In this document: positions 12,985 to 23,288 of the stretch, piece after piece | Numbering within the stretch: the stretch's first letter is position 1 | How the letters are laid out: each line of letters opens with the position of its first letter | Source of the DNA: Mycolicibacter arupensis | GTDB taxonomy: Bacteria > Actinomycetota > Actinomycetes > Mycobacteriales > Mycobacteriaceae | Reading direction: 5' to 3' | NCBI RefSeq assembly: GCF_002086515.1 | Contig: NZ_MVHH01000004.1 | Coordinates: forward strand, 62,001 to 126,000 | Length of the DNA stretch: 64,000 bases | The notes under the pieces: model-generated | What the model was told of the DNA's origin: nothing | The model's database searches: none | Seen by the model: the letters and a program-made list of their open reading frames with translations, nothing else | Translations under genes and position numbers: made by a program

Positions 12985-13602
12985 TCATTCCGTGGCTTTT
13001 GTCACCAGTCGCTCGACATATTTGGCGATCACGTCCACCTCCAGATTGACCAGTGTCCCGACCGCTGCGCGGCCCAGCGTGGTCAGTTCCAGGGTGGTAG
13101 GAATCAGCGAGACTTCAAAGTAGTCATCGGGGTCTTCGGGGCTTGAGCCCACCGCAGAGACGGTCAGCGACGTGCCGTCGACGGTGATCGAGCCCTTCTC
13201 CACCACGTAGCGCGCCAGTGATGCCGGCAGCCCGATCCGCACCACCTCCCAGTGCTGTCCCGGGGTACGGGCCAGCACCCGTCCGGTGCCGTCGACATGG
13301 CCCTGCACGATGTGCCCGCCCAGCCGGCTGCCGAGGGCGGCCGCACGCTCCAGGTTGACCGGACTGCCGACGTCAAGCGACCCCAGGCTGGACCGCTCCA
13401 GGGTCTCCCGCATGACATCAGCGCTGAACCGGCCGCCGGGCTGCACGTCGACGACCGTGAGGCACACGCCGTTGACGGCGATCGAGTCGCCGTGACGGGC
13501 ATCGCAGGTGACGGTGGGGCCCTCGATGAGCAGGCGCGCAGCGTCGGTGAGGTCCTCGCGGCCGACCAGCGCTCCCAGTTCCTCGACGATTCCGGTGAAC
13601 AT
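12985..13602 (-). CDS. ribE: Riboflavin synthase alpha chain
   Basis: Riboflavin synthase dismutates two lumazines to riboflavin. The 205 residues show the duplicated beta-barrel: an N-terminal [10 protein letters not shown], the first domain with [13 protein letters not shown], and the second with [26 protein letters not shown] lies between them. The start is taken at the ATG (13602) because MFTGIVEE is the invariant family start; an in-frame GTG precedes it directly. The gene (ribC in M. tuberculosis naming) is first in ribE-ribBA-ribH-PH protein. Confidence 0.97.
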   Translation of the reverse strand: MFTGIVEELGALVGREDLTDAARLLIEGPTVTCDARHGDSIAVNGVCLTVVDVQPGGRFSADVMRETLERSSLGSLDVGSPVNLERAAALGSRLGGHIVQGHVDGTGRVLARTPGQHWEVVRIGLPASLARYVVEKGSITVDGTSLTVSAVGSSPEDPDDYFEVSLIPTTLELTTLGRAAVGTLVNLEVDVIAKYVERLVTKATE

Positions 13603-13616
13603 CACATCAGGCTAGC

Positions 13617-13710
13617 GACGATCACCAGCGCGACGAAGTCGGGCGCAGTGGATCGTCGCCCGTCGGCACAGACGATCACCAGCGCGACGAAGTCGGGCGC
13701 AGTGGATCGT
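13617..13710. repeat. Perfect 40-base direct repeat with internal symmetry
   Basis: Two identical 40-base copies lie at 13617-13656 and 13671-13710, 14 bases apart. Each starts GACGATCACCAGCGCGACGA and ends CAGTGGATCGT. Each copy can fold: GACGATC pairs with GATCGT(C) at the ends, and GCGC-GAC pairs with GTC-GGCGC inside. They lie in the 161-base gap between divergent ribE and lprG, so they may form part of the promoters or a terminator. Confidence 0.8.
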
Positions 13711-13763
13711 GTTGGTGGAACAAAGTCCCTGCTGCCCTACCTCGACCAGGCGGCCTCTATACG

Positions 13764-14453
13764 ATGTCCCCCATGCGCAGACTTCTCATCGCCCTGGCCA
13801 CCGCGACCACTGCCGCCGCATTGCTCGCCGGCTGTTCCTCGAAGGACACCGGCGGCCCACTGCCGGAAGCATCACCGCTGGTCAAGGAATCGGCCACCAC
13901 CACCGCCAACCTGAAGAGCGCGCACCTGGCGCTGTCGGTGACCGGCCAGATCAAGAACCTGCCGGTTAAGACCCTTGAGGGCGACCTCACGAATGAGCCG
14001 ACCACCGCGGCCAAGGGCAGCGCGACCATCACGATGCTGGGTTCGGATGTCGACGCGAAGTTCATCGTGATCGACGGCGACCTCTACGCCGCGATCACCG
14101 GCGACGACTACGACAACTTCGGCTCCGCAGCCAACATCTACGACGTGGCCGCGATCCTGAGCCCGGACAAGGGCCTGGCCAACCTGCTGGCCAATCTGAA
14201 CGACGCCAAGGCCGAGGGCCGCGACACCATCAACGGCCAGAAGGCCGTCCGGGTCACCGGCACTGTGCCCGCCGACGCGGTGAACGCGATCGCGCCGCAA
14301 CTGAAGGCCACGGCCTCGACGCCCGCCACGGTGTGGATCGACGAGGACGGTGACCACCAGCTGGCACAGGCTCAGCTGTCCCCCAGCTCGAGCACCACCA
14401 TCCAGATGACCCTGTCGAACTGGAACGCTCCGGTCACCGTAGAGAAGCCCTGA
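13764..14453 (+). CDS. lprG: Lipoprotein LprG
   Basis: LprG is a cell-envelope lipoprotein of the LppX/LprAFG family that binds triacylated lipids and works with the P55 transporter in lipid export. The 229 residues begin with a lipoprotein signal peptide ([20 protein letters not shown]) and lipobox LLAGC with the lipidated Cys near residue 24. The mature chain has the family features [23 protein letters not shown] and [16 protein letters not shown]. The stop and the P55 ATG share a base (TGATG), so the two are co-translated. A start three codons later (13773) is possible. Confidence 0.95.
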   Translation: MSPMRRLLIALATATTAAALLAGCSSKDTGGPLPEASPLVKESATTTANLKSAHLALSVTGQIKNLPVKTLEGDLTNEPTTAAKGSATITMLGSDVDAKFIVIDGDLYAAITGDDYDNFGSAANIYDVAAILSPDKGLANLLANLNDAKAEGRDTINGQKAVRVTGTVPADAVNAIAPQLKATASTPATVWIDEDGDHQLAQAQLSPSSSTTIQMTLSNWNAPVTVEKP

Positions 14454-16006
14454 TGCGGGTCAACCGCAGGCTGGCGATCAGCGCGGGTAGCCTCGCCGTA
14501 CTGCTCGGTGCCCTCGACACCTATGTCGTGGTCACGATCATGCGCGACATCATGGCTCCGCAGCCCGCGGGTGTCGGGATTCCGATCAATAAGATCCAGC
14601 AGCTGACCCCGATCATCACCTGCTATCTGCTGGGCTACATCGCAGCCATGCCGCTGCTGGGCCGGGCCTCGGACCGTTTCGGCCGTAAGTTGCTGCTGCA
14701 GGTCAGTCTGATCACCTTTGCCATCGGCTCGGTGGTCACTGCGCTGTCGACCGACCTCACGACCTTGGTGGTCGGCCGCACGATCCAGGGCGTCGCCAGT
14801 GGTGCGCTGTTGCCGGTGACGCTGGCGCTGGGCGCCGATCTGTGGTCGCAACGCAACCGGGCCGGTGTGCTCGGCGGGATCGGCGCCGCTCAGGAGCTCG
14901 GCAGCGTGCTGGGCCCCCTGTACGGCATCTTCATCGTCTGGGCACTGCGTGACTGGCGCGATGTGTTCTGGATCAATATCCCGCTGACCGCACTGGCGAT
15001 GGTGATGATCCACTTCAGCCTGCCGTCGCGTTCTGAGACCGACCAAGACGGTGCACCGGCCGAACGCATCGACGTCGTCGGTGGCCTGCTGCTGGCGATA
15101 GCGCTGGGTCTGGCGGTCTTCGGTCTGTACAACCCCGAACCCACCGCCAAGCAGGCTCTGCCGGACTGGGGTGTGCCGGTGTTGGCGGGGGCGCTGGTGG
15201 CCACGGTGGCGTTCGCGGTGTGGGAGAAGTTCGCCCGCACCAAGCTGATCGACCCGACCGGTGCCCGATTCGGCCCCTTCCTGGCGGCGCTCGGCTCCTC
15301 GGTCTGCGCCGGAGCGGCGTTGATGGTGACGCTGGTCAATGTCGAACTGTTCGGCCAGGGCGTACTGGGCATGACCCAGAACGAGGCGGCCGGGTTGTTG
15401 CTGCGGTTCCTGATCGCGCTGCCCATCGGCGCTCTGGTGGGTGGCTGGATCGCCACCCGGGTGGGTGATCGCGTCGTGGCGTTCTTCGGCCTGCTCATTG
15501 CCGCCAGCGGGTACACGCTGATCTCGAAATGGCCGGTCGATCTGCTGAGCTACCGGCACGACGTGTTCGGGTTGTTCTCGCTGCCCGCCCTGGACACCGA
15601 TCAGATGCTGGCCGGCTTCGGGCTGGGCTTGGTGATCGGGCCGCTGACTTCGGCCGTGATGCGGGCCGTTCCGCCACGCGAGCACGGCATCGCCGCCGCG
15701 GGTGTGGTGGTGGCGCGGATGACCGGGATGCTGGTCGGGATGGCGGCATTGTCGGCGTGGGGCCTGTACCGCTTCAACCAGATCTTGGCGGCTCAGCCAA
15801 AGGCGGTCGGTGAGACGCTGGCGGAGAAGATGGTCAGCAAGGCCGCTAACTCCAAGGTGGCGTTCGCCATGATGTACGGCGAGATCTTCTGGATCACCGC
15901 TCTGGTCTGTATTGCCGGCGCGGTACTCGGGCTGTTGATCGGCAGCAACAGCATCTCCGCGGAGGACCCGCAGGACTCTGCTCCCGAGCCGGCTATCGCG
16001 CGCTGA
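14453..16006 (+). CDS. Major facilitator transporter P55 (Rv1410c-like)
   Basis: P55 is a 14-helix drug-proton-antiporter-type MFS protein that moves triacylglycerols with LprG and affects drug susceptibility. The 517 residues start [26 protein letters not shown], with the motif D1-type LDTYVV in helix 1. Motif A is visible as [13 protein letters not shown] near residue 65, and motif C-like [15 protein letters not shown] near residue 145. The central loop and extended periplasmic helices of helices 11-12 ([14 protein letters not shown] region) fit Rv1410. It is translationally coupled to lprG and convergent with ribD. Confidence 0.95.
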   Translation: MRVNRRLAISAGSLAVLLGALDTYVVVTIMRDIMAPQPAGVGIPINKIQQLTPIITCYLLGYIAAMPLLGRASDRFGRKLLLQVSLITFAIGSVVTALSTDLTTLVVGRTIQGVASGALLPVTLALGADLWSQRNRAGVLGGIGAAQELGSVLGPLYGIFIVWALRDWRDVFWINIPLTALAMVMIHFSLPSRSETDQDGAPAERIDVVGGLLLAIALGLAVFGLYNPEPTAKQALPDWGVPVLAGALVATVAFAVWEKFARTKLIDPTGARFGPFLAALGSSVCAGAALMVTLVNVELFGQGVLGMTQNEAAGLLLRFLIALPIGALVGGWIATRVGDRVVAFFGLLIAASGYTLISKWPVDLLSYRHDVFGLFSLPALDTDQMLAGFGLGLVIGPLTSAVMRAVPPREHGIAAAGVVVARMTGMLVGMAALSAWGLYRFNQILAAQPKAVGETLAEKMVSKAANSKVAFAMMYGEIFWITALVCIAGAVLGLLIGSNSISAEDPQDSAPEPAIAR

Positions 16007-16019
16007 ACGGTACCGTCCG

Positions 16020-17051
16020 CTAGTGCGGCACCAGGCTCAGCAGCAGATCGGGCCCGATCTGCTCTGTGGTGTCGAAGCGCCACCGCAGGGCGCGGGCGAT
16101 GTTGGGTACACCGACGTCGTCGACTGCGGTGATCGGTCCGCCCAGCAGAATCGGCGCGACGTAGGCCAGGATGCGGTCGATCGCGCCGGCACGCAGGAAT
16201 GCTCCGGCCAGCGTGGGGCCACCTTCGATCAGGACGTCGGTGCGGTCCGAGAGAGCCCTGAGCACCTCGGCCGGGTCGTGGGTGCGGATCACCATGGTGC
16301 GCGAGTCGTCGTTGAGCACGCGCGCGTCCGCGGAGATCTCGCGCTGCCCCACCACCACCCGTAGCGGCTGACGCTCGGCGAGGGTGCCGTCGGGCAGCCG
16401 GGCGGTCAATGTCGGGTCATCGATCAACACGGTGCCCGTGCCCACCACGATGGCGTCGGCCGCGGCTCGGCGGCGGTGCAGGTCGGCCCGGGCCGCCTCG
16501 CTGGTGATCCATTGGCTGGAGCCGTCGGCGGCCGCGCTGCGCCCGTCGATACTGGTCGCGTATTTCCAGGTGACGTGTGGCCTCCCGGTGCGCTGCTTGT
16601 GCAGCCACTCCCGCAACGGCCCGGTGGTGACCGCCTCGGCCTGCACGCCGGAGAGCACCTGCACGCCCGCATCGGCCAGTCGACCGGCCCCGCCGCCCGC
16701 GGCCGGGTTGGGATCTTCGACGGCGTAGACCACCCGCGCCACCCCGGCGGTCAGCAGTGCGTCCACACACGGCGGGGTCTTGCCGTGGTGATTGCACGGT
16801 TCCAGGGTCACGACAGCCGTTCCGCCGACGCTCAAGTCGCCGGCCCGGCGCAACGCCACCACTTCGGCGTGCGCCTCACCGGCCGGACGGGTTCCCCCGA
16901 CGCCCGCCACCCGGCCGTCGCGGTCCAGGATGACCGCGCCCACCGGCGGGTTGGGATAGGTGTTGCCCTTGACCCGCTGCGCCTGGGCGACCGCCAGCAG
17001 CATCGCGGCGTCGAGGTCCATGACGTGCTCGGCGGCCGGCTTGGCGCTCAT
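16020..17051 (-). CDS. ribD: Bifunctional riboflavin deaminase/reductase RibD
   Basis: RibD deaminates the GTP-derived pyrimidine and reduces its ribose side chain in riboflavin synthesis. The 343 residues carry the N-terminal zinc deaminase with AHAEVVAL (His-Ala-Glu) near residue 60 and [11 protein letters not shown], where Pro-Cys-x-His-x(5-8)-Cys binds zinc. The C-terminal RibD_C reductase contains [15 protein letters not shown] and [14 protein letters not shown]. Its ATG overlaps the rpe stop (ATGA), so it belongs to fmt-rsmB-rpe-ribD and not to the ribE cluster. This is ribG in M. tuberculosis nomenclature. Confidence 0.96.
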   Translation of the reverse strand: MSAKPAAEHVMDLDAAMLLAVAQAQRVKGNTYPNPPVGAVILDRDGRVAGVGGTRPAGEAHAEVVALRRAGDLSVGGTAVVTLEPCNHHGKTPPCVDALLTAGVARVVYAVEDPNPAAGGGAGRLADAGVQVLSGVQAEAVTTGPLREWLHKQRTGRPHVTWKYATSIDGRSAAADGSSQWITSEAARADLHRRRAAADAIVVGTGTVLIDDPTLTARLPDGTLAERQPLRVVVGQREISADARVLNDDSRTMVIRTHDPAEVLRALSDRTDVLIEGGPTLAGAFLRAGAIDRILAYVAPILLGGPITAVDDVGVPNIARALRWRFDTTEQIGPDLLLSLVPH

Positions 17052-17725
17052 GCGCGCAGATGCGGTGACGCAGCCAGTGCCTGGCGGCGCAGCGATTCGA
17101 CGGCGACAGCCGGGTCAGCGGCGCTGTAGACGGCCGATCCGGCGACGAAGCAGTCGACGCCGGCCTCCGCGGCCTGTTCGACGGTGTCGGCGTTGATACC
17201 GCCGTCGATCTCCACCAGGATGCTCAACTCCCCGGCATCGACGAGTTTGCGCACCGCGCGGACTTTGCTCAACACCTCGGGGATGAAGGACTGACCGCCG
17301 AATCCGGGCTCCACCGACATGACCAGCAGGGTGTCGAAGTCCCGCAGAATCTCCAGGTAGGGCTCCAACGCGGTACCGGGTTTGATGCTGAGCCCAGCTT
17401 TGGCGCCGGCGGCGCGGATGTCGCGGGCGACCGCGACGGGATTGTCGGTGGCCTCGGCGTGGAAAGTCACGTTGTAGGCGCCGGCCTCGGCATACGGCGG
17501 CGCCCAGCGACCCGGGTCCTCGATCATCAGGTGGCAGTCCATCGGGATGTCGGTGGCCGCCAACAGGCTCTGCACCACCGGCAGGCCCAGGGTCAGGTTC
17601 GGCACGAAATGGGCGTCCATCACATCGACGTGCAGCCAGTCCGCGCCCTTGACGGCGGCGACCTCATCGGCGAGGCGTGCGAAATCGGCCGAGAGGATCG
17701 ACGGCGCGATCATGGGTCGTGACAT
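17048..17725 (-). CDS. rpe: Ribulose-phosphate 3-epimerase
   Basis: This pentose-phosphate enzyme interconverts ribulose 5-phosphate and xylulose 5-phosphate. The 225 residues start [16 protein letters not shown]. They contain the metal and acid-base residues in [18 protein letters not shown] and [18 protein letters not shown], and [10 protein letters not shown]. Ribulose 5-phosphate is also the substrate of the RibB half of ribBA, so its place beside ribD is metabolically sensible. It starts four bases after the rsmB stop and overlaps ribD. Confidence 0.98.
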   Translation of the reverse strand: MSRPMIAPSILSADFARLADEVAAVKGADWLHVDVMDAHFVPNLTLGLPVVQSLLAATDIPMDCHLMIEDPGRWAPPYAEAGAYNVTFHAEATDNPVAVARDIRAAGAKAGLSIKPGTALEPYLEILRDFDTLLVMSVEPGFGGQSFIPEVLSKVRAVRKLVDAGELSILVEIDGGINADTVEQAAEAGVDCFVAGSAVYSAADPAVAVESLRRQALAASPHLRA

Positions 17726-17729
17726 GCGC

Positions 17730-19127
17730 TCAGATTACTTGGAGCGCTGCGGCGAACATGGCGTCGGTGCCGTGCCGGTGCGGCCACAGTTGTACGTACG
17801 GACCGTCCCCGAGCATGTCGGCCGGCGCGAACAGCTCTCGGGTGTCCAACGCGCGCACGGGCTGTCGGCGCAGGGCGTCAGCCACCACGCCCACCGTTTC
17901 GGCCAGATGCGGGGAACAGGTGGCGTAGAGCACCACTCCCCCCGGCCGGGTCAATCCGATCGCCGCGGCCAGCAGCTCACGTTGCAGTTTCGCCAGTACC
18001 GGAATGTCGCCGGGTTGCCTGCGCCACCGCGCCTCGGGCCTGCGACGCAAGGCGCCGAGCCCGGTGCAGGGCACGTCGACCAGCACCCGGTCGAACCCGG
18101 GCTGCAGGCCCGAATCGCGGCCGTCAGCGGTCAACACCTCGACGTTCAGGCCGGCGGTGTTCTCGGCAACCATGGCGGCTCGATGCGGCGCCTGCTCGAC
18201 TGCGGTGACCCGCGCCCCGACCTGCCCGCCCAGGGCGGCCAGCAGGGCGGTCTTACCGCCCGGACCGGCGCACAGGTCCAGCCAGCGGCCGTTGTCTCCC
18301 TCAACCGGGGCCAGGGTCAGCGCGCGCGCCACCAGCTGGCTGCCCTCATCCTGAACCAGGGCCTGACCGGAGCGCACGGCGTCGAGCTGGCCCGGGTCAC
18401 CGCCGGGCAGGTAGACCGCGTAGGGCGAATATCTGCCGACATCGCCGTCGACCGCCGCAGCCAGATCGGCCGCGGTCAGGACGCCGGGTCGGGCGGCCAG
18501 GTGCACCCGCGGCCGCTCGTCATCCCCGGCCAGCACCGCGTCGAGCTCGCCGGCGGCCGCACCCAACGCGTCCGCGAACGCCTGCGCGATCCACCGCGGA
18601 TGGGCTCGGACGAAGGCGGCATGGCCGATCGGGTCGCTGTCGGCGTTCGGCGCCAACTCCGCGGTCCAGGAGTGTTCATCGCGGCCGCTGATGGTGCGCA
18701 GCACCCCGTTGACGAATCCCGCACGCGCGGAATCGAACTCGATCGCGGCTTGATCGACGGTGGTGGACACCGCGGCATGAGGCTCCACCCGGGTGCGCAA
18801 CAGCTGATAGCTGCCCAGCCGCAGCAGATCCAGCAACACCGGGTCGATGGTGTCGGTCGAACGCTGCGCGGCTGCGCCGATGATCGCGTCGAGGAGCCCA
18901 CGGACCCGACAGGTGCCGTAGGTCAGTTCGGTGGCGAAGGCGGCGTCGCGCCCGGTGATCCGGCGTTCGGCCAACAGGGCCGGCAGCGCCAGATTCGCGT
19001 AGGCGTCCCGTTCGGAAACCGCTCGCAGCACATCGAATGCGGCCCTGCGCGCGGGATCCAGGGGCTTGCGGTGGGTCTTTCGCGGGCCAGCCTGGCCGCG
19101 CTGGGGACGCCTTGTCGGGCCGGTCAT
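17730..19127 (-). CDS. rsmB: 16S rRNA m5C967 methyltransferase RsmB (Fmu)
   Basis: RsmB methylates C967 of 16S rRNA using SAM. The 465 residues have a basic N-terminus ([30 protein letters not shown]), an NusB-like RNA-binding domain to about residue 150, and a Rossmann methyltransferase domain. Motif I reads [16 protein letters not shown]. The catalytic motif IV reads [22 protein letters not shown] (Pro-Cys), and the second catalytic cysteine lies in [16 protein letters not shown]. The start overlaps the fmt stop (ATGA). The fmt-rsmB-rpe-ribD order is mycobacterial. Confidence 0.97.
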   Translation of the reverse strand: MTGPTRRPQRGQAGPRKTHRKPLDPARRAAFDVLRAVSERDAYANLALPALLAERRITGRDAAFATELTYGTCRVRGLLDAIIGAAAQRSTDTIDPVLLDLLRLGSYQLLRTRVEPHAAVSTTVDQAAIEFDSARAGFVNGVLRTISGRDEHSWTAELAPNADSDPIGHAAFVRAHPRWIAQAFADALGAAAGELDAVLAGDDERPRVHLAARPGVLTAADLAAAVDGDVGRYSPYAVYLPGGDPGQLDAVRSGQALVQDEGSQLVARALTLAPVEGDNGRWLDLCAGPGGKTALLAALGGQVGARVTAVEQAPHRAAMVAENTAGLNVEVLTADGRDSGLQPGFDRVLVDVPCTGLGALRRRPEARWRRQPGDIPVLAKLQRELLAAAIGLTRPGGVVLYATCSPHLAETVGVVADALRRQPVRALDTRELFAPADMLGDGPYVQLWPHRHGTDAMFAAALQVI

Positions 19128-20065
19128 GACGCGATCACCTCAGCAGAGATCCGGGCGCCCCGAGCCCAATCGGCGGCGTCCATGAGTTTCTTTCCGGGCG
19201 GCTGGATCTGCCCCAACCGCAACGGGTCTGATCCGGTCCCGACCCACAGATCGCGCCGGCCTACCTGTATCTGCCCGGGCGCCAATTCGCTGGGGCCGCC
19301 ATCGGCAGCCTTGGCGAGGGTGACCGGTCCGATCTTCACCCGTAGGTCGCCGATAACCGTCCAGGCGCCGGGATTGGGTGTGACGGCGCGGATCCGGCGC
19401 TCGATCACCGCGGCCGGCAGATCCCAGCGCACCCGGGCATCGTCCACGCCGATTTTGGGCGCGTAGCTGACTCCGTCGCGGGGCTGAGGTACCGGGGTGA
19501 GCGCACCGTCGGCGATGCCGTCGAGGGTGGCGGCCAACAGTTCGGCACCCGAGACGGCCAAACGCGCCAGCAGTTCGCCCGCGGTGTCATCGGCACGGAT
19601 CGTCTCGGTCGTCACGCCGTAGACCGGGCCGGAGTCCAATTCCCGCTCGATCGCAAAGGTGGTCGCCCCGGTCACCTGGTCACCGGCGGCGATGGCCGCC
19701 TGAACTGGAGCGGCACCCCGCCACGCCGGCAGCAGCGAGAAGTGCAGATTGACCCAGCCGTGCGTCGGCACCCCCAACAATGCGTCCCGCAACAGTGCCC
19801 CATACGCGACCACCGGGCAGCACTCCGGCGCCAGGTCGGCCAGCGCGGCGACCGACTCCGGGGCATTGGGCTGCGACGGCCGCAGCACCGGAATGCCGTG
19901 GTCGAGGGCCACCCGGGCCACCGGGGACGGCTGCGGGCTACCCCGCCGTCCCGAGGAGGCGTCGGGTCGGGTGAGCACCGCGACCACCTCGTGACGCGGT
20001 GAGTCGATCAGCCGTTGCAACGACGGCAACGCGGTGTCCGGGGTGCCGGCGAAGACGATGCGCAC
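19124..20065 (-). CDS. fmt: Methionyl-tRNA formyltransferase
   Basis: Fmt formylates initiator Met-tRNA using 10-formyltetrahydrofolate. The 313 residues show the N-terminal [16 protein letters not shown] and a C-terminal OB-like domain beginning near residue 205. The catalytic region is [22 protein letters not shown]. The start is GTG at 20065. A TAAACT hexamer lies only six bases before it, with no RBS, which suggests a leaderless transcript. It heads the fmt-rsmB-rpe-ribD operon. Confidence 0.97.
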   Translation of the reverse strand: MRIVFAGTPDTALPSLQRLIDSPRHEVVAVLTRPDASSGRRGSPQPSPVARVALDHGIPVLRPSQPNAPESVAALADLAPECCPVVAYGALLRDALLGVPTHGWVNLHFSLLPAWRGAAPVQAAIAAGDQVTGATTFAIERELDSGPVYGVTTETIRADDTAGELLARLAVSGAELLAATLDGIADGALTPVPQPRDGVSYAPKIGVDDARVRWDLPAAVIERRIRAVTPNPGAWTVIGDLRVKIGPVTLAKAADGGPSELAPGQIQVGRRDLWVGTGSDPLRLGQIQPPGKKLMDAADWARGARISAEVIAS

Positions 20066-20274
20066 CGGGACAGTTTAGGGATGCCGGGAACCGCCATTGG
20101 TCGACGCTCACGTACAGCGACCCCACAGAATACTGGCAATCAAACACTATTGCGGACTGCAACTATCGAGGACTACCACTGGAGGCAAGCGGTACAGATC
20201 TCATGCGAGCACGACGGGCCGCCCGACAACGCAGTCCCCTACGCCACGCTCGCATCCCTGCCCAGGAGGCCCCG

Positions 20275-21111
20275 ATGACCGTCGACTACACCGCGACCGG
20301 CTACACCCCGTCCGGCGACACCCTGACATCCCTGCACCGCAACATGTGGGCGATGGGCGACTACGCGTTGATGGCCGAGCAGGTGATGGCTCCGATCGGC
20401 CCGATCCTGGTCGGTGCCAGTGGAATCAGAGCCGGCGATCGGGTCCTCGACGTGGCCGCCGGGTCCGGCAACATCTCGATTCCGGCCGCGATGACCGGCG
20501 CCACCGTCGTTTCCAGCGACCTGACCCCCGAGCTGCTGCAGCGATCGCAATTGCGCGCGATCGAGCACAAGGTGCCGCTGCAATGGCACGAGGCCGACGC
20601 GCAGGCACTACCGTTCGCCGACGACGAGTTCGATGCGGTCCTTTCCGGGATCGGGGTGATGTTCGCCCCCGACCATCAAAGGGCCGCCGACGAGCTGATC
20701 CGGGTCTGTCGCCCCGGCGGCACCGTCGCCCTGGCGAGTTGGACACCCGAGGGGTTCTTCGGCCGAATGCTCACCGCGATCCGCCCGTATCGGTCGACCC
20801 AGACGCCGGGCGTGCCCCCGGCGGCGTTGTGGGGCCGCGATGACTACGTCGCAAACCTGTTCGGCGGCAAGGCCGAAATCATCGAAGCCCGGCGTTGCAT
20901 GTTGGTGGTGGACCGCTTCGCCGACGCCCATGAGGCGCACGACTATTTCAAGGCGCACTACGGTCCGACGATCGACGCCTACCGCACCATCAGCGGCAAT
21001 CGCGCGCTGGTCGCCGCCCTGGATGCCGAGCTCCTCGAACTCGCCCAACGACACATGCACCACGGCCTCATGGGCTGGCAGTACTTACTGCTGACCGCCC
21101 GCAGGATCTAG
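20275..21111 (+). CDS. SAM-dependent methyltransferase (Rv1405c-like)
   Basis: This 278-residue class I methyltransferase has an unknown substrate. Motif I reads RVLDVAAGSGNISIPAA near residue 58, motif II VVSSDLTPELL, the post-motif ADAQALPFADDEFDAVLSGIGVMFA, and motif VI LIRVCRPGGTVALASWTPEG. I chose the ATG at 20275 because AGGAGG lies seven bases upstream and MTVDYTATGYTPSGDT is a plausible N-terminus; an in-frame ATG at 20203 has no RBS. It diverges from fmt and precedes a MarR gene. In M. tuberculosis the same site holds methyltransferases Rv1403c/Rv1405c around MarR-type Rv1404. Confidence 0.85.
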   Translation: MTVDYTATGYTPSGDTLTSLHRNMWAMGDYALMAEQVMAPIGPILVGASGIRAGDRVLDVAAGSGNISIPAAMTGATVVSSDLTPELLQRSQLRAIEHKVPLQWHEADAQALPFADDEFDAVLSGIGVMFAPDHQRAADELIRVCRPGGTVALASWTPEGFFGRMLTAIRPYRSTQTPGVPPAALWGRDDYVANLFGGKAEIIEARRCMLVVDRFADAHEAHDYFKAHYGPTIDAYRTISGNRALVAALDAELLELAQRHMHHGLMGWQYLLLTARRI

Positions 21112-21189
21112 GCACACCGCCTGCACTCGGGGCCACCGCAGCCGGCGCCCAGGCCGGATCGCGCAAATCATGCGTATGGCAACAGTAGC

Positions 21190-21205
21190 TCTGTGTAACA
21201 CTAGA
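21190..21205. promoter_or_regulatory. Imperfect palindrome upstream of the MarR gene
   Basis: The sequence TCTGTGTAACACTAGA contains the perfect odd palindrome GTGTAACAC (21193-21201), flanked by TCT/AGA. It is about 45 bases before the MarR ATG, a usual place for a MarR-family autoregulatory operator. The assignment is by position and symmetry only. Confidence 0.4.
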
Positions 21206-21247
21206 TGAGCGACGCCCCGCTGAGCAGCCTGAACCGAGGTGACACCG

Positions 21248-21733
21248 ATGTCCGCCGCAGATGTGACGGCAACCGACGAGTCAGTCGATGCGATCACCGA
21301 TGCACTGCTATCGGCTTCGCGGCTCTTGGTGGCCATCTCAGCGCACTCGATAGCCCAGGTAGACGAGAGCATCACTATCCCCCAGTTCCGGACGTTGGTG
21401 ATCCTCGACCGCCATGGCGCGATGAATCTGGCGACCCTGGCGGGCCTGCTCGGTGTCCAGCCTTCGACTACCGGACGGATGGTCGACCGACTCGTCGGCG
21501 TCGGACTGATCGATCGGCTGCCCCACCCCACATCCCGACGTGAACTGGTGGCAGACCTGACGCCGCGCGGGCGCAGCGTGGTGCGCCGGGTCACCGACCA
21601 GCGACGGGCGGCGATCGCCCGCATCGTGGAGACATTGCCCGCGACCGAACGTCACGGACTGGTCAGCGCGCTTAGCGCATTCACCGTGGCAGGCGGGGAA
21701 CCGGTCGGCCACGGTGAAGACTTCGACATCTGA
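21248..21733 (+). CDS. MarR-family transcriptional regulator (Rv1404-like)
   Basis: This 161-residue winged-helix regulator has the MarR layout: an N-terminal dimer helix; ITIPQFRTLVILDRHGAMNLATLAGLLGVQPSTTGRMVDRLVGVGLIDR as the helix-turn-helix; a wing with SRRELVADLTPRGRSVV; and a C-terminal dimer helix. The ATG at 21248 is preferred over the GTG at 21239 because GAGGTG sits six bases before it. It follows the methyltransferase gene on the same strand. In M. tuberculosis Rv1404 represses neighbouring methyltransferases, so a similar local role is likely. Confidence 0.88.
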   Translation: MSAADVTATDESVDAITDALLSASRLLVAISAHSIAQVDESITIPQFRTLVILDRHGAMNLATLAGLLGVQPSTTGRMVDRLVGVGLIDRLPHPTSRRELVADLTPRGRSVVRRVTDQRRAAIARIVETLPATERHGLVSALSAFTVAGGEPVGHGEDFDI

Positions 21734-21762
21734 CCAGCGGGCCGGGCGCGGTGACAGCGTCG

Positions 21763-23286
21763 TCACCGATGCGAAATCACATCGCGCCACAGTTCTTGTG
21801 CTGCTCGAACGCACTCCAGGAGCGGCATCGCGGTATCGATACGCTGCGCGGTGTCCCAGTCGAAGCCCTCAGCAGTCAAAGCGGCGGCCAGCTGTGGCGT
21901 CGCGTCGGAATTGCCCGGCGCCCGGCTTCTGATGCGCTCCGCGGCAACGCCATCCGCTACGACGCAATGGATCTCGGCGATCGGAGCCAGTCGGTCGGCA
22001 GCCAGCCTGCGCGCCTCGGCACGCGCCTTCGCATCACGCCACGTACCGTCCAGAATCACTGACTGCCCATTGCCCAGGAACAGTCCCGCTCGCCGCAGGA
22101 CCTCGCGATAGACGGCCGCGACGTTGGCCGCTGAATACAATCCTGTTCCCAGCGCACCTGGCTCCCCGCTCAGATGGCCGGAGCCAAGCAGTTCCTTGCG
22201 CACATCGTCGGTCGAAATCACCACTGCACCCACCTGTTCGGCGAGCGCGAGGGCAAGGGTCGACTTTCCGGATCCGGGACCACCACCGACAAGCGCCAGC
22301 CGCACCGCTCCGGCCTCAAGATGACTGACGGCAATGGACAGGTGGCGAGCCGCTGCCGCGGCGGCCCCCGGCTTTCCCTGGGTCAGCTGCACACAGTCGA
22401 CTTTGGCCCGCACCGTCGCGCGGTAGGCGATATAGAAGTCGCGCAGCGATGACGGCGCGTTGTCACGCGAATACGCCACGTAGCGGTTCAGGAAATAGTC
22501 ACTCAGGTCGGTGCGGCCGAGGAACTCCAGATCCATCGCAAGAAACGCGGCATCATCGATGCGGTCCAGGAAGCGAAGCTCATCGGTGAATTCCAGGCAG
22601 TCGAGCAACACCGGGTGGTTGTCCACCCAGAAGATGTCGTCGGCGAGCAGGTCGGCATGGCCATCGACGATGCAGCCTTCTTCGACACGCCCTGCGAACA
22701 ACGGTGCCCGGCCAGCCAGATACTCGGCGGCAAGGCTTTCCACCCGCCGCACGGATTCGGCCGGCACGGCCGCGCCGATATGACGGTGCAAGGTCGGAAA
22801 GTTGTCGGTCCACCGTTGGTGTATCGCGTAGGGCTTGCCCAGCATGCTGATCCGCCGGCTACGTTCAGCTCGGTCATGGAAGTCGGCCAGCACCTCGGCG
22901 ATCCTGTCGAGCACGGGTTCGACGTTTTCGCCGCGCGTCACCAATGAGGCAAGCCGATCATCGTCGTGGTAGCGCCGCATCACAACAATGGGTTCGGGAG
23001 CTGCGCCGGAGTCGCCGCTGAAATGACCGACCCCGAAATAGCTGTCGGGCGCAAGTCGACTGTTAAGGGCGACTTCTCGCGCGCACGCCTCCTCACGCTG
23101 CTCGGCAGTCCGGAAGTCGAGGAAGTCGGTCTGTACCGGCTTCTTGGCTTTATAGGCCCGATCGCCGGCCAAGATCACCACCCCGGAGTGCGTTTCATAG
23201 GCCGCGACGTAAGGCATGGTGGACGCCATGCCCTCTGGTGGTACCGGGTCGGGGAACTGCGAACCGACCACCGGTTTTTCCGGCAC
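21763..23286 (-). CDS. Kinase-like protein with AAA ATPase domain (Rv2004c-like)
   Basis: This 507-residue two-domain protein resembles DosR-regulon member Rv2004c; its substrate is unknown. The N-terminal half is aminoglycoside-phosphotransferase-like, with GDRAYKAKKPVQTDFLDF as the lysine strand and VDGHADLLADDIFWVDNHPVLLDCLEF as a degenerate catalytic loop. The C-terminal half is a P-loop kinase: LALVGGGPGSGKSTLALALA (Walker A) near residue 340, followed by VVISTDDVRKELLG and VILDGTWRDAKARAEARRLA. I chose the GTG at 23286 because it begins two bases after the stop of the stress-protein gene. Upstream in-frame codons lie inside that gene and are not conserved-looking. Confidence 0.85.
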   Translation of the reverse strand: MPEKPVVGSQFPDPVPPEGMASTMPYVAAYETHSGVVILAGDRAYKAKKPVQTDFLDFRTAEQREEACAREVALNSRLAPDSYFGVGHFSGDSGAAPEPIVVMRRYHDDDRLASLVTRGENVEPVLDRIAEVLADFHDRAERSRRISMLGKPYAIHQRWTDNFPTLHRHIGAAVPAESVRRVESLAAEYLAGRAPLFAGRVEEGCIVDGHADLLADDIFWVDNHPVLLDCLEFTDELRFLDRIDDAAFLAMDLEFLGRTDLSDYFLNRYVAYSRDNAPSSLRDFYIAYRATVRAKVDCVQLTQGKPGAAAAAARHLSIAVSHLEAGAVRLALVGGGPGSGKSTLALALAEQVGAVVISTDDVRKELLGSGHLSGEPGALGTGLYSAANVAAVYREVLRRAGLFLGNGQSVILDGTWRDAKARAEARRLAADRLAPIAEIHCVVADGVAAERIRSRAPGNSDATPQLAAALTAEGFDWDTAQRIDTAMPLLECVRAAQELWRDVISHR

Positions 23287-23288
23287 TG

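Noticed and set aside
13606..13763. CRISPR array at the 40-base repeat
   Set aside because: There are only two repeat units with a 14-base spacer and no cas genes in the window.
14372..15685. 437-codon minus-strand frame inside the P55 gene
   Set aside because: It is Gln/His/Arg-rich nonsense opposite a well-supported MFS transporter.
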